16,533 nucleotides of DNA, from the NCBI GenBank assembly GCA_050732575.1, contig JBOHRF010000093.1, forward strand, positions 1-16,533. Reading direction: 5' to 3'. Under the pieces are notes generated by a model. It did not search any database. It saw only the letters and a program-made list of their open reading frames with translations, and had not been told where the DNA came from. Positions 6,720 through 14,016 of this stretch are shown here, piece by piece. The stretch's first letter is position 1. Each line of letters starts with the position of its first letter. The position numbers were made by a program, and so were the translations under genes. Source of the DNA: JBBDWZ01 sp050732575. GTDB lineage: Bacteria > Gemmatimonadota > Gemmatimonadetes > Longimicrobiales > RSA9.

Positions 6720-8212
6720 GTGAGCAACTGGAAACTGGCCGCACTCGTGCTGACGGGCAGCGTGATGACTTCGGGCACCGTCCCCGCGCAACAAACAGTG
6801 CCCGTGTCCGAGATCGATGCGCTGGTGCGGCGGGCGTTTGCCCTGAACAGCACACCCGGTCTGGGCGTCGCGGTCGTTCAGAACGGCCGTATGATCTACC
6901 GTGCTGCGCTGGGATTTGCCGATGCCACGGCGCGCAATGCGGCTACGGATTCGACACTCTGGTACATCGCCTCCACCTCGAAATCGTTCACCGGGTTCGG
7001 CATTGCGCTGCTCGAGGCGGCCGGCACGGTCGATGTGAACGCGCCCATCAACACGCTGCTGCCGCGCGCGCGCTGGCACGCCGATGTGCGGCCGCAGGAA
7101 CTCAACCTGGCGGCATTCCTCTCGCACACGCACGGGCTGGGTAATGGCCCCATCGTGATGTCGGCGGCCTTCACGGGTGCATTCGAGGAGAGTCGATACG
7201 GTGAGTTGTTGCAGTATTATCCGCCTGGCAACCGCGCGCTGCAGTACGGCAACCTGGGTTACAACGTGGCCAGCATGGTGATCGACGCGAAACGTGCGGA
7301 AGGCTGGAAACGCTATCTCGAGAGTGCCGTTTACGCGCCGGCCGGATTGCGGCAGACCTTCGCGCGGCTGTCGGGTCTTGCCCCTGGCCGCATAGCGCGG
7401 CCGCACGAGTTGCAGAGCGATGGCACGTTCCGCACCGCAGTGTTTGCCAAGACTGATGCCACCATGAACGCTGCTGGTGGCCACATGGCTACAATCGACG
7501 ATCTGGCTCGCTGGATTACTGTGCACATGGACAGCGGCAGGATCGATGGGCGGCAGGTCTTTCCTGCGCGCGCTGTGCAGCGCGCGCACGAAATGCTGGC
7601 GCCGCAGAACCTGCAGTTCGCGTTTTTTCAGCGTGATGGCTGGGGCATGGGCTGGGACATCGGCAGCTATCACGGTGAACGAATGATCAGCCGATTTGGA
7701 AGTCATGCCTCAACCCGCTCACACATCTCGTTCCTGCCCGCAAGACGCATTGGTGTGGTGGCGCAGGTCAAATGGCGCAACCGGTTCGGCGCTCACCGAC
7801 ATCATTGCCGCGTTCGTGTATGACCGGTCCGCCAACCGCACCGATGCCGATTCTGGCCAACCAGCGCCTTGCACAGCTGCAGGATCGCCTCAATCGCGCG
7901 CGCCAGCAGGTGGAAACGGACCGGGCCGCACTGGCCGCGCGGCAACGGCCGCTGCCCAGGCCACTCGCCAGCTATGCTGGCCGGTTCGAAGATCCGGCCA
8001 TGGGACCCGTGATAGTCAGTGTGCAGGGCGATTCGCTGCGCATACGCTGGGGTGTCCTGTCCGGCACGCTGCTGGTGCAGGACGCGGAACGAAGTCAACT
8101 GCGCATGGACCTGTTGGGTAGCCCGGCACCCGTGCAGTTCCATTTCGACACGGCCGGTCCCGCTACTGCGATTGAAATGCTGGGCAGCCGCTTTGCCCGC
8201 ACTCGTGGCTAG
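6720..8212 (+). pseudogene. Class C beta-lactamase-like serine hydrolase, frameshifted near its C-terminal extension
   Basis: GTG 6720 begins a signal peptide (MSNWKLAALVLTGSVMTSGTVPAQ). The catalytic domain follows: IASTSKSF carries the SxxK motif, QYGNLGYN the YxN motif, and HTHGLGNGP the conserved Ser/His-loop region of this family; an intact third (HxG-type) motif was not found, the expected place reading RFGSHAST. The frame then breaks twice. Around 7768 it moves so that SNGATGSALTDIIAAFVYDR is read, and around 7850 again so that LANQRLAQLQDRLNRA and a DUF3471-like beta domain (ASYAGRFEDPAMG, DSLRIRWG) are read, ending at TAG 8210-8212. The family hydrolyses beta-lactams, D-Ala peptides or esters in the periplasm; the specific substrate is unknown. 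GC-rich, unlike the flanking genes. Confidence 0.8.
7565..7588. repeat. 24-bp near-perfect palindrome inside the serine hydrolase
   Basis: TGCGCGCGCTG and its exact complement CAGCGCGCGCA flank a two-base centre (TG). It lies within coding sequence (PARAVQRAH) and is GC-rich, so it may be accidental. Confidence 0.6.
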
Positions 8213-8264
8213 CGCTCCGTGAGTCACGGGACATCCAGCAGGGCGCGATACCTGGCCGCTTCCG

Positions 8265-8948
8265 TTGATTTGCCCCACGCGTTGTAGACCGCACAAGGTA
8301 CTTGTGAACGCCCTCTATCGTTCCCCTTCGCAAGTTGGTTTGCCGTTACACATAATGGACTACGCAACGAATGTTGGATCCTTTCGAGCGTCGTTTGGAT
8401 CCAAAGGCGACTTGCGGCCGGGACAATCCGCAGAATTGTTGCGAGCACTCACATCTCCGAGAAGCGGACATGTGTGGGCAGCCGATTTGGTTCGGTATCA
8501 CCTCACCAGTTTCGATCACGAAGGACGGATACGACAGACCATTGCGCGCGACGCTGAATGGTTTCCGGGCGTCACGAACTTCTTCAGCATAGGAACACAC
8601 GACAGACCCCCGCCACCGAAAGTTCGAGTGATCGCGGAAGACGACAGTGCGCGTGTCTGGGTGTTTGCTCATGTTGCCGCAGTAAATTGGCGGACCGCGT
8701 GGGTAGGCATACCAAGGAATCCGCCGGGTAAGGTCGTCCACGATTCCAAGTTCCCCCAACCTGCTATCGGAAAACTATTGCGCACGCGCGTAGAAATTCT
8801 TTCGCCTGATCTTCGACGCGTTTGGGCGACAGGCTTTTATGATGGATTTGTGGTCGCATCTCTGCGCGACGGCAAGATCGCGGCTTGGTCGGAGAGTCCC
8901 GAAGGCATTCCGTATGTCCACATTCTGCAGGTCGTCGTACGCAGGTAA
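8265..8948 (+). pseudogene. Six-bladed beta-propeller, 5'-truncated
   Basis: The frame reads 227 codons, but recognisable family sequence begins only around 8295 (KVLVNALYRSP, then GLPLHIMD) and no signal peptide or ribosome-binding site precedes it. Conserved blocks then run to the end: GHVWAADLVRYHL, a KVRVIAEDDSARVWVFAHVA segment, KLLRTRVEILSPD, and GIPYVHILQVVVRR before TAA 8946-8948. These match the second half of exported six-bladed propeller proteins of the Bacteroidota/Gemmatimonadota type, a different subfamily from the one at 2079. The missing 5' half (signal and first blades) coincides with the junction to the GC-rich hydrolase segment at about 8213-8294. A Cys-containing protein remnant follows, as with the intact propeller at 2079. 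Confidence 0.65.
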
Positions 8949-8950
8949 AC

Positions 8951-9393
8951 CTCAACCCAATTCTTAATAGGCACAAAGTACCTGGCCCATCAGGTGATTA
9001 CCGCTACCCTCACACGGCTTGCGAACCCTGCATGATAGGCGACGAGTACTTCCCGGGTGAGTATTGCCATGGTCCTTGCGTGCCGTCCGGCCCGATGGCG
9101 TCGATCATGAAACGGATCTACGACGCAGCGTTCACCGGTGATGCAGCAACCATATGGGCACTGGCTCCGATGGCAATGCAGTACGTTGGATATAATTTCG
9201 CGAGATCCGCAATCCAGGTGGCGGACTGCCGTGGACGATCTACGCAAGTCTTGCGCTCGATCCACGCACTGCCGTCGCCGCCTTAGGCAACGTCTACGGA
9301 CCCGACTTTCGTCGAGTGGCGGCGACACAAGCACCGCGTGCTCGCCCTTGGGTGTATGCTCTGTTAGACGCATTCGATGTGTACCTACTTTGA
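8951..9393 (+). pseudogene. Cys-containing exported-peptide-like gene, frameshifted and without a start
   Basis: From about 8996 the frame reads GDYRYPHTACEPCMIG then YFPGEYCHGPCVPSG, giving two close Cys pairs (codons at 9020, 9029, 9065, 9077). It continues KRIYDAAFTGDAATIWALAP and GYNFARSAIQVADC up to about 9229. There the frame breaks, and the -1 frame continues coherently as GLPWTIYASLALDPRTAV, then GPDFRRVAATQ and YALLDAFDVYLL to TGA 9391-9393. No signal peptide, start codon or ribosome-binding site is visible upstream. The rebuilt product would be about 130 residues. No named family was recognised. Position right after a propeller, like peptide 2, makes it a probable third, decayed copy of the same gene arrangement. 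Confidence 0.5.
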
Positions 9394-9441
9394 ATCATCC
9401 GAGGTCTTACTTCGGCGAACCTGATCTCAAGGACGCAAACA

Positions 9442-9999
9442 ATGCATGCGCGAGTCTCTAGCCGTACGCTGGTTCGGTATACTCAGCCGCTCAAGCGGGC
9501 CATAAGGATCGCGTGTGCCTTTGCGCTAATGGCTTGCAAGGAGCCGCCTGCTGCTGAGCAGCAGCAGGCGACCACTCCGACGAATGATGCGCGGACTCCG
9601 GCTGACAGCGTCCATGGATATCGCAGTTCGGATTTTGAGATGATTGCCTGGTTGAGGGGGTATTGGATCGGCACGAACGAGGGCGGCTCTACGGTCTACG
9701 AGAAGTATGAGGCAATGAACGACACGCTGATTCGAGGCTTAACATACAACGACAGTTCGTTCTCGAAAGCGTCAGATACGACCCTTATCTACGTGGCCCA
9801 CAGTAGAGTCTTCCTGCAGCACCGACAACAACGTTGGGTAGCAACAGTCATTGACTCGGCTGACGTTCACTTCTTGCCTTTCGAACGCGCGGACGGGCAA
9901 ATGCAGATCAATCGCAACAGTCCCGCCCAATGGACCCGCACAAAAGAAGTTCCGACGCACGGTTCTCGCCTGATAACGAGCTTCCGCGCCCGTCACTGA
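9442..9999 (+). CDS. DUF6265-like exported lipoprotein
   Basis: 185 residues from ATG 9442, with AAGGA at 9429-9433 eight bases upstream. The N-terminus has a basic region (LKRAIR), a hydrophobic run (IACAFALMAC) and a lipobox LMAC with Cys32 as the likely lipidated residue. A Gln/Thr/Pro linker follows. The domain from about residue 65 starts FEMIAWLRGYWIGTNEGG and has STVYEKYEAM, LIYVAHSRVFLQ, VHFLPFERA and INRNSPAQWTR. The W-(x)-G-W/Y-xG opening and the beta-rich pattern match DUF6265-type lipocalin-like proteins of unknown function. It lies alone, ending just before the long hairpin at 10111. Lower GC, like region 1. Confidence 0.7.
   Translation: MHARVSSRTLVRYTQPLKRAIRIACAFALMACKEPPAAEQQQATTPTNDARTPADSVHGYRSSDFEMIAWLRGYWIGTNEGGSTVYEKYEAMNDTLIRGLTYNDSSFSKASDTTLIYVAHSRVFLQHRQQRWVATVIDSADVHFLPFERADGQMQINRNSPAQWTRTKEVPTHGSRLITSFRARH
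9545..9570. repeat. 26-bp near-perfect palindrome inside the lipoprotein gene
   Basis: CGCCTGCTGCTG and its exact complement CAGCAGCAGGCG around a two-base AG centre, just after the lipidated Cys codon (encodes part of PPAAEQQQA). In mRNA it would form a 12-bp stem about 100 bases into the gene. Confidence 0.7.
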
Positions 10000-10055
10000 C
10001 GACTCAGAAGCGTAGCGGCGATTGCTCAGAACGCGTGCGCGTGATCGGGGAGCCC

Positions 10056-10118
10056 ATGACCTCTGCACACTGGCTATGTCCGACGTGCAATCAGCAGCTC
10101 CTGCAGTTTACCGGATGA
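10056..10118 (+). pseudogene. Possible zinc-ribbon fragment ended by the repeat block
   Basis: From ATG 10056 the frame reads MTSAHWLCPTCNQQLLQFTG and stops at TGA 10116-10118, a codon made by the first repeat unit. HWLCPTC resembles the first half of a CxxC zinc ribbon; the second half is absent. It could be a gene start cut off by the repeat array, or chance. Low confidence. Confidence 0.2.
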
Positions 10119-10224
10119 TTCGGATGAATCGGTTGATTGGATGAACCGGATGAATCGGATGAACCGGATGAATCGGTTGATTCGGGTGAACCGGATGAAT
10201 CGGTTGAACCGGGTGTGAACCGGG
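10111..10224. repeat. Degenerate 9-bp tandem repeat, left arm
   Basis: About eleven units of consensus CGGATGAAT/C (variants CGGTTGATT, CGGATGAAC, CGGGTGAAC) in nearly perfect 9-base phase, with one 8-base and one longer unit. Purine-rich on the plus strand. There are no spacers, so this is not a CRISPR array. In frame it would encode an Asp/Glu/Pro-rich string, which I regard as incidental. Confidence 0.85.
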
Positions 10225-10383
10225 GAACGGCGGGGAATGGCGGCGGAAACGACGGAACTGCAGGACAGCGGGTAACGGCGGCAGGCGGTGGTAGGAGGAC
10301 CATCCTCTTCGATCGTCCGCCGCGGTGCCGCCTTGTCAGCTAGCCCAGAATTCTCCGGTTTTACCCGCTGGTTCCCGGCTTCA

Positions 10384-10472
10384 TCCGATCCGGTTCATCC
10401 GGCTCATCCGACTCATCCGGTTCATCCGCCTCATCCGCCTTATCCGCCTCATCCGGTTCATCCGACTCATGG
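10384..10472. repeat. Degenerate 9-bp tandem repeat, right arm (inverted)
   Basis: About ten units of consensus GGTTCATCC (variants GGCTCATCC, GACTCATCC, GCCTCATCC, GCCTTATCC), which is the reverse complement of the left-arm unit GGATGAACC. The array is pyrimidine-rich on the plus strand. Confidence 0.85.
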
Positions 10473-10500
10473 AAACTTTTTTCAGGAAAACCACCCCATG

Positions 10501-10773
10501 TTACGCATCTGCGGGGCGAGTGGCGGGCGGGTCAGTGCGGCTGTCTCCGGCAAACTGGAAGGGTAAGGTCAGCGTTGCGCCGGTCTTGGGACACTCGGCA
10601 TGCCATTCATTGGTGCCTTTGCGGTGGCGCCACACGAGCCACTCATGGAAGCCATTGCAGGAGGCACATTTGCCGGTATGTGCGCGAAATTCCGGCACCA
10701 GCTCGTGCAACGCCTCCATGATCGCGCGTCGCAGTCGCTTTTCTAGAGTCCGGTTCGGTTCCTCCACACCCAT
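10501..10773 (-). CDS. Small Cys/His protein, possible zinc-binding
   Basis: About 90 residues from ATG 10773 (MGVEEPNRTLEKRLRRAIME) to TAA 10501-10503; an upstream in-frame TTG at 10836 would add 21 residues with no better support. The first part is a charged helix (EKRLRRAIMEALHELVPEF). The centre has KCASCNGFHEW then WHAECP, a C-x2-C plus H-x2-C spacing suited to one zinc ion. The C-terminus is Pro/Asp-rich and probably disordered. No signal peptide, so cytoplasmic. No named family recognised. It lies between two long hairpins, facing the lipoprotein gene. Confidence 0.5.
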   Translation of the reverse strand: MGVEEPNRTLEKRLRRAIMEALHELVPEFRAHTGKCASCNGFHEWLVWRHRKGTNEWHAECPKTGATLTLPFQFAGDSRTDPPATRPADA

Positions 10774-10895
10774 AGATCTGTCTTGCCCATTTCGACTTCC
10801 GAGCCAGCCGCGAACCACACTCGAGTCCGCAGACAACCGGCCCGGGGAGAGTCAGAAATGGCAAGTCGCGTTCCGTGGGGTGAGGCGAGTCAAAA

Positions 10896-11038
10896 GAATC
10901 GAGGACATAGGATTAGGGGAAGGGGGAGGGTGGTAGGGACGGAGCTGACCGATCAACATTCCAGGCTACCTGCGGAACCGACGGGTCGAAACAGTCCCTG
11001 CCGCCCTATTTCCTTCCCCTATTCCTATATCCTCGATC
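10896..11038 (-). terminator. Long imperfect hairpin downstream of the emfourin-like gene
   Basis: Arm 10896-10940 (core ATCGAGGACATAGGATTAGG, then GGAAG) and arm 10994-11038 (core CCTATTCCTATATCCTCGAT) are reverse complements over about 43 bases with a handful of mismatches and one bulge, around a 53-base loop. It starts 16 bases past the emfourin stop, and on the minus strand the outer arm runs into TTCTTTTG (10890-10897), a T-rich tail. That fits an oversized intrinsic terminator for the peptidase-inhibitor operon. Confidence 0.65.
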
Positions 11039-11054
11039 TGTTGAATTGCCGCTC

Positions 11055-11345
11055 TCACAACGCGTGCAGCAATCCGTCCAGATGTGGGGGTAGTGGCTCG
11101 GCGGGATCACCGGAGTGCAGGATGGTGAACACGCGGCTACGGCCGGCATCATCGCGCACTTCCACGTCGTAGCGGTACATGTCGGCGCCGGCGTGATCTC
11201 CGGCCCGCGCTGCGTTGCGCTCCAGGTCATCCACCCAGCTCTTGAGCCGATTGGCCTGGCCGGCCTGCATGGTGGAGGTATCAATGGTGCCGAGCTGTTC
11301 TTCGATGCCGGCAAATCCACCGGAGCGAGTGATGTTGATGCGCAT
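11055..11345 (-). CDS. Emfourin-like M4 peptidase inhibitor
   Basis: 96 residues from ATG 11345, with AGGAG at 11354-11358 eight bases upstream; TGA 11055-11057. The N-terminus MRINITRSGGFAGIEEQ carries the RSGGFAG signature of emfourin (protealysin inhibitor) proteins, which insert this region into the active cleft of M4 peptidases. A helix follows (ANRLKSWVDDLERNAARAG), then beta strands (MYRYDVEVRDDAGRSRVF) and PPHLDGLLHAL at the end. Length is normal for the family. No signal peptide, so it acts in the cytoplasm. It lies 68 bases downstream of an M4-like peptidase on the same strand, the known genetic pairing for this inhibitor. Confidence 0.85.
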   Translation of the reverse strand: MRINITRSGGFAGIEEQLGTIDTSTMQAGQANRLKSWVDDLERNAARAGDHAGADMYRYDVEVRDDAGRSRVFTILHSGDPAEPLPPHLDGLLHAL

Positions 11346-11413
11346 GATGCATTCTCCTGAGATCTCGTGGGGGGCCACACCGCGGCGATGCGGTGTGACC
11401 ACCCGCTGGGAGT

Positions 11414-12889
11414 CTACCGGAACTGCTTGGCCAGGGTAAGAATCTGCCGGTTGAGCAGACGCTCAGGCGAGATCTCATTCCCGGTTTCACTCAATTCACG
11501 CAACTGCAGCTCGAGCTCGGCTTCTTCCTGGTAATACTCGGGTAGCTGCATGGTGCCACAGGTATCGGAGCGGTCCTGCGGCGCCGTGATGGAGGGGTGA
11601 TCCTGGTGTGCCATGGGCAACTCCTGCACGTCCTTGCCTTCCGTGAATCCTGCGTCCTCCATATTGATGCGCCCGCTCTTGAAGGCCGTGAGCGGCGTGG
11701 GTGACACCACGACTTCGCGGAACGTGAAGCGATTGCGCAGGAACGTCCGATAAATCGGCGGGTCGCCCTGGGCATGTGACGCGACCAGCATGGCGTTCAC
11801 GACGTGAGCAAACGTGGCGGCTGTAGAAGGCGCGTTCCGGATGCCCTTGAGCAGAAGCGCGCACAGATGGCGCGCGACCTCGACCAACACGAGTGCCGGG
11901 TCTTTGGTGGTGCGCTGGCGATTCTTCTCGAACGCGTAGATGTCGGCCAGTACATCGTAGACACCACCCGTGAACACCTGGGAAAGCGCGTGCACCTGGT
12001 TGCTCACCTGGCTGAGCTTCAGGTCGTTGTCGGCGTTTCTCAGTCCCACCGGTTGACCCAGCGCAGTGCCGAACTGCTCGGCCAGTGCGGCCAGGAAATT
12101 CTTCTCATGCAGATTGGCCTTGGTGAGTGCAATGAACGATTCCACCTGGTCCAGCTGCGAGAGTGCCAGGAACAATGCGGTGAGGTCACCGAACGATTCA
12201 TGCAGCGCTCCGGTTTGCGGCGGATTGCCGAAGGCAAGCCAGCCGGGCTTCAAGCCATCCAGGATCGCGTGTCCAGTCTCGTGCGCAACAATGTCAAAGG
12301 AGCGACAGGTGAAGACCGGCACACTGGAGCCCGCGGGCGTGAAGAAAAAGAACTTGAGTGATTTTTCACTGCGGCTGTAGAACGCATTGGCCGTTACACC
12401 GGCGCGTGGATGAATATTGAGCACATCCGTGTTGCTGCCGATGTTCCAGGCCCATGGGATGGCCGTACCACCCAACAGTCGCTCGTACAACGTGAGCGAG
12501 TCACGCACCACGGCAAAGGTGTGTGCGCAATCGGCCTGCGGCGAGTCGGCAAACGGAAAAATGAAATCGCCATTGATGTCACGCGTAACGGGTGTGGTTC
12601 CCACCAGCTGCGTGTTGATGCGTGTATCACGTGGGCCATTGAGGATGAGCCCCTCAATGTATTTGAGTCGCCGACCCAGCTCGATCACGGTTGGATCCTG
12701 CTTCCAGATCAGGAAGCGCGAACCGAAGATGATGGGAATCGGAATGGGAATCGGCACGGGAATGGCCGGCCCCGCCGTTCTGACTTTGAGCGCTTTGAGT
12801 GACTCTATGACCTGTGCCGCGGGCGCCGGCACCAATGGCTCGAGGATGGCTGTGTTCTGGACGGTGCGACTCGTGTCGGTGACTTGCAT
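11414..12889 (-). CDS. M4-like (gluzincin) metallopeptidase, apparently cytoplasmic
   Basis: 491 residues from ATG 12889, with GGAG at 12896-12899. VAHETGHAILDG gives the zinc HExxH (His203, Glu204, His207). GALHESFGDL supplies the third ligand Glu231 in ExxxD form, and QVHALSQVFTGGVYD places His300 where thermolysin has its catalytic His231, with matching spacing. So the fold is thermolysin-like. There is no signal peptide and no FTP/PepSY propeptide; the first 70 residues include an odd IPVPIPIPIPI stretch (residues 43-53). The last 100 residues after the catalytic domain are unusual and acidic (EEAELELQLRELSE). The inhibitor gene follows directly. Family members cut peptide bonds before hydrophobic residues; the substrate here is unknown. 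Confidence 0.85.
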   Translation of the reverse strand: MQVTDTSRTVQNTAILEPLVPAPAAQVIESLKALKVRTAGPAIPVPIPIPIPIIFGSRFLIWKQDPTVIELGRRLKYIEGLILNGPRDTRINTQLVGTTPVTRDINGDFIFPFADSPQADCAHTFAVVRDSLTLYERLLGGTAIPWAWNIGSNTDVLNIHPRAGVTANAFYSRSEKSLKFFFFTPAGSSVPVFTCRSFDIVAHETGHAILDGLKPGWLAFGNPPQTGALHESFGDLTALFLALSQLDQVESFIALTKANLHEKNFLAALAEQFGTALGQPVGLRNADNDLKLSQVSNQVHALSQVFTGGVYDVLADIYAFEKNRQRTTKDPALVLVEVARHLCALLLKGIRNAPSTAATFAHVVNAMLVASHAQGDPPIYRTFLRNRFTFREVVVSPTPLTAFKSGRINMEDAGFTEGKDVQELPMAHQDHPSITAPQDRSDTCGTMQLPEYYQEEAELELQLRELSETGNEISPERLLNRQILTLAKQFR

Positions 12890-13131
12890 GTTGCACTCCG
12901 ATCATTCGGTAGGCAGTTGGATGTTCGGTTGGATAACACACGCACGGATGGAATTCGCTTTCGGTCTCAGGGCGGAATCGGCGGCGCGCGGGGCATGATC
13001 GACGAAGCATTCGGGGCGGGCATCATTGGTCCTGGCAAGAAACTGGGCTGACCCGCATCCAGATAGCTTGCAGCGGGTATGCCTGGCCAGTACCGAAATC
13101 GGAAAGCCGTTTCGGGATCTGTCGTTACCGG

Positions 13132-14016
13132 TCAAATGCGTGTGCGTCGCTCACGGCTGCGGCGCGGAGCCGATTCCATGCTGCGCGTGGTGGCCGCCGG
13201 TTTCACATCGGCCATCGGCTTCATGGCTGGCCATTCAGCAGTCAATCGCTGGCGCAGACCGGAGACTTGCGCTACTGCTTCCTCCACGGAAAGCGCGCCT
13301 AACGGTCGACCGAGAATGCGCCGACTGGCGCGGCGCAGACTGCGCGCATCGACATTGAAGGCGCGGCAAATCTGGTCCAGCTGGGTGCCACCCACACGCA
13401 ATTCGAGTACGTGTATCAGGCGAATTACCCACAGTAAATCTTCTAGCCGGTCACGTCCGCGCCCGTCGTGGAACGTCTTCCACTGGTTCTCCAAGGTGCG
13501 CGCGCTCACGCCCAGCTCGTCGGCCAGGCCCTGAATGGTGCGCACACTGGTGGGCATACGGAGCGCCCGCGCCAGTACAGTACGCAAGGCATGGCCCGCG
13601 CGTTGGAGCTGTTCCACGTGGCGGGCCAGATGCTCGCGGCCGTTCAGGAGCACAATGCGGTTCACCAGGACCGGCAGGCTGGTGGTCAGTGCCTCGAGCG
13701 AAACAAATTCATCTACGGCCACACGTCGAAACGGCACCAGGTGGGGCGCGTCCAGGTGCGTGGCCACAATCAAGGTGGGAAGCGGATAACGACGACCGAG
13801 CTCGACCAGGCGGTCCGGCAACTCGTTCTCTTCCACGACGCCACTCGCCACTACCGCGGCTTCCATGGTCGGATAGAGTTGAGCAAACTCCAGCCATTGT
13901 GACGTGACGCGCGCACCCGCATCTGTGCTGCGCATGGCCTGAACAATGTGAAAATCAGAACAATAAACGACGCACGGTCCCGGAATGTCGCCGCGGATGG
14001 GTGGCGGGCCGCTCAT
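13132..14016 (-). CDS. Helix-turn-helix (AraC-like) regulator with a receiver-like N-terminal half
   Basis: 294 residues from ATG 14016 (MSGPPPIRG); an in-frame start at 14070 adds 18 residues. Residues 10-125 alternate strands and helices like a response-regulator receiver (PCVVYCSDFH, LPTLIVATHLDAP, VDEFVSLEALTTSLPVLVNRI) but the canonical phosphorylated Asp in its place is not evident. A helical linker follows. Residues about 158-240 hold two helix-turn-helix units in AraC arrangement (TIQGLADELGVSARTLENQW and LDQICRAFNVDARSLRRASR). The tail is Arg-rich. It lies 242 bases upstream of the M4-like peptidase on the same strand and could control it. DNA-binding role is well supported; target is inference. 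Confidence 0.7.
   Translation of the reverse strand: MSGPPPIRGDIPGPCVVYCSDFHIVQAMRSTDAGARVTSQWLEFAQLYPTMEAAVVASGVVEENELPDRLVELGRRYPLPTLIVATHLDAPHLVPFRRVAVDEFVSLEALTTSLPVLVNRIVLLNGREHLARHVEQLQRAGHALRTVLARALRMPTSVRTIQGLADELGVSARTLENQWKTFHDGRGRDRLEDLLWVIRLIHVLELRVGGTQLDQICRAFNVDARSLRRASRRILGRPLGALSVEEAVAQVSGLRQRLTAEWPAMKPMADVKPAATTRSMESAPRRSRERRTRI

Larger units (their letters stand above)
10111..10482 (+). terminator. Giant imperfect hairpin between convergent genes, with T-tract
   Basis: The two inverted 9-bp arrays face each other around a centre at about 10301, where GAGGA (10295-10299), CCA and TCCTC (10303-10307) form a small perfect stem. Arm lengths are almost equal (about 170-190 bases), and the sequence between the arrays keeps the same purine/pyrimidine strand bias, so the whole can fold back. 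TTTTTT at 10477-10482 follows the right arm on the plus strand, as in an intrinsic terminator. It sits between the lipoprotein (plus) and the Cys/His protein (minus), the place for a bidirectional terminator, but is far longer than usual. Confidence 0.6.

Noticed and set aside
6654..7706. A 350-codon open frame on the minus strand
   Set aside because: It is antisense to the serine hydrolase, whose signal peptide, SxxK and YxN motifs are on the plus strand; His/Arg-rich composition is typical of a GC-rich shadow frame.
5862..8212. Programmed frameshifting in the AraC and hydrolase genes
   Set aside because: Breaks occur at four unrelated sites with no shared slippery heptamer seen; simple decay or assembly indels explain them better.
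10137..10343. Frame encoding an Asp/Glu/Pro/Ser-rich repeat peptide
   Set aside because: It is the translation of the 9-bp tandem repeat; no start signal, and the inverted array gives similar frames on either strand.
10111..10472. CRISPR array
   Set aside because: Units are 9 bases, contiguous and without spacers, and occur in two inverted blocks; no cas genes.
11804..12361. Plus-strand frame of 185 codons
   Set aside because: Antisense to the peptidase catalytic domain, where all zinc ligands are on the minus strand.
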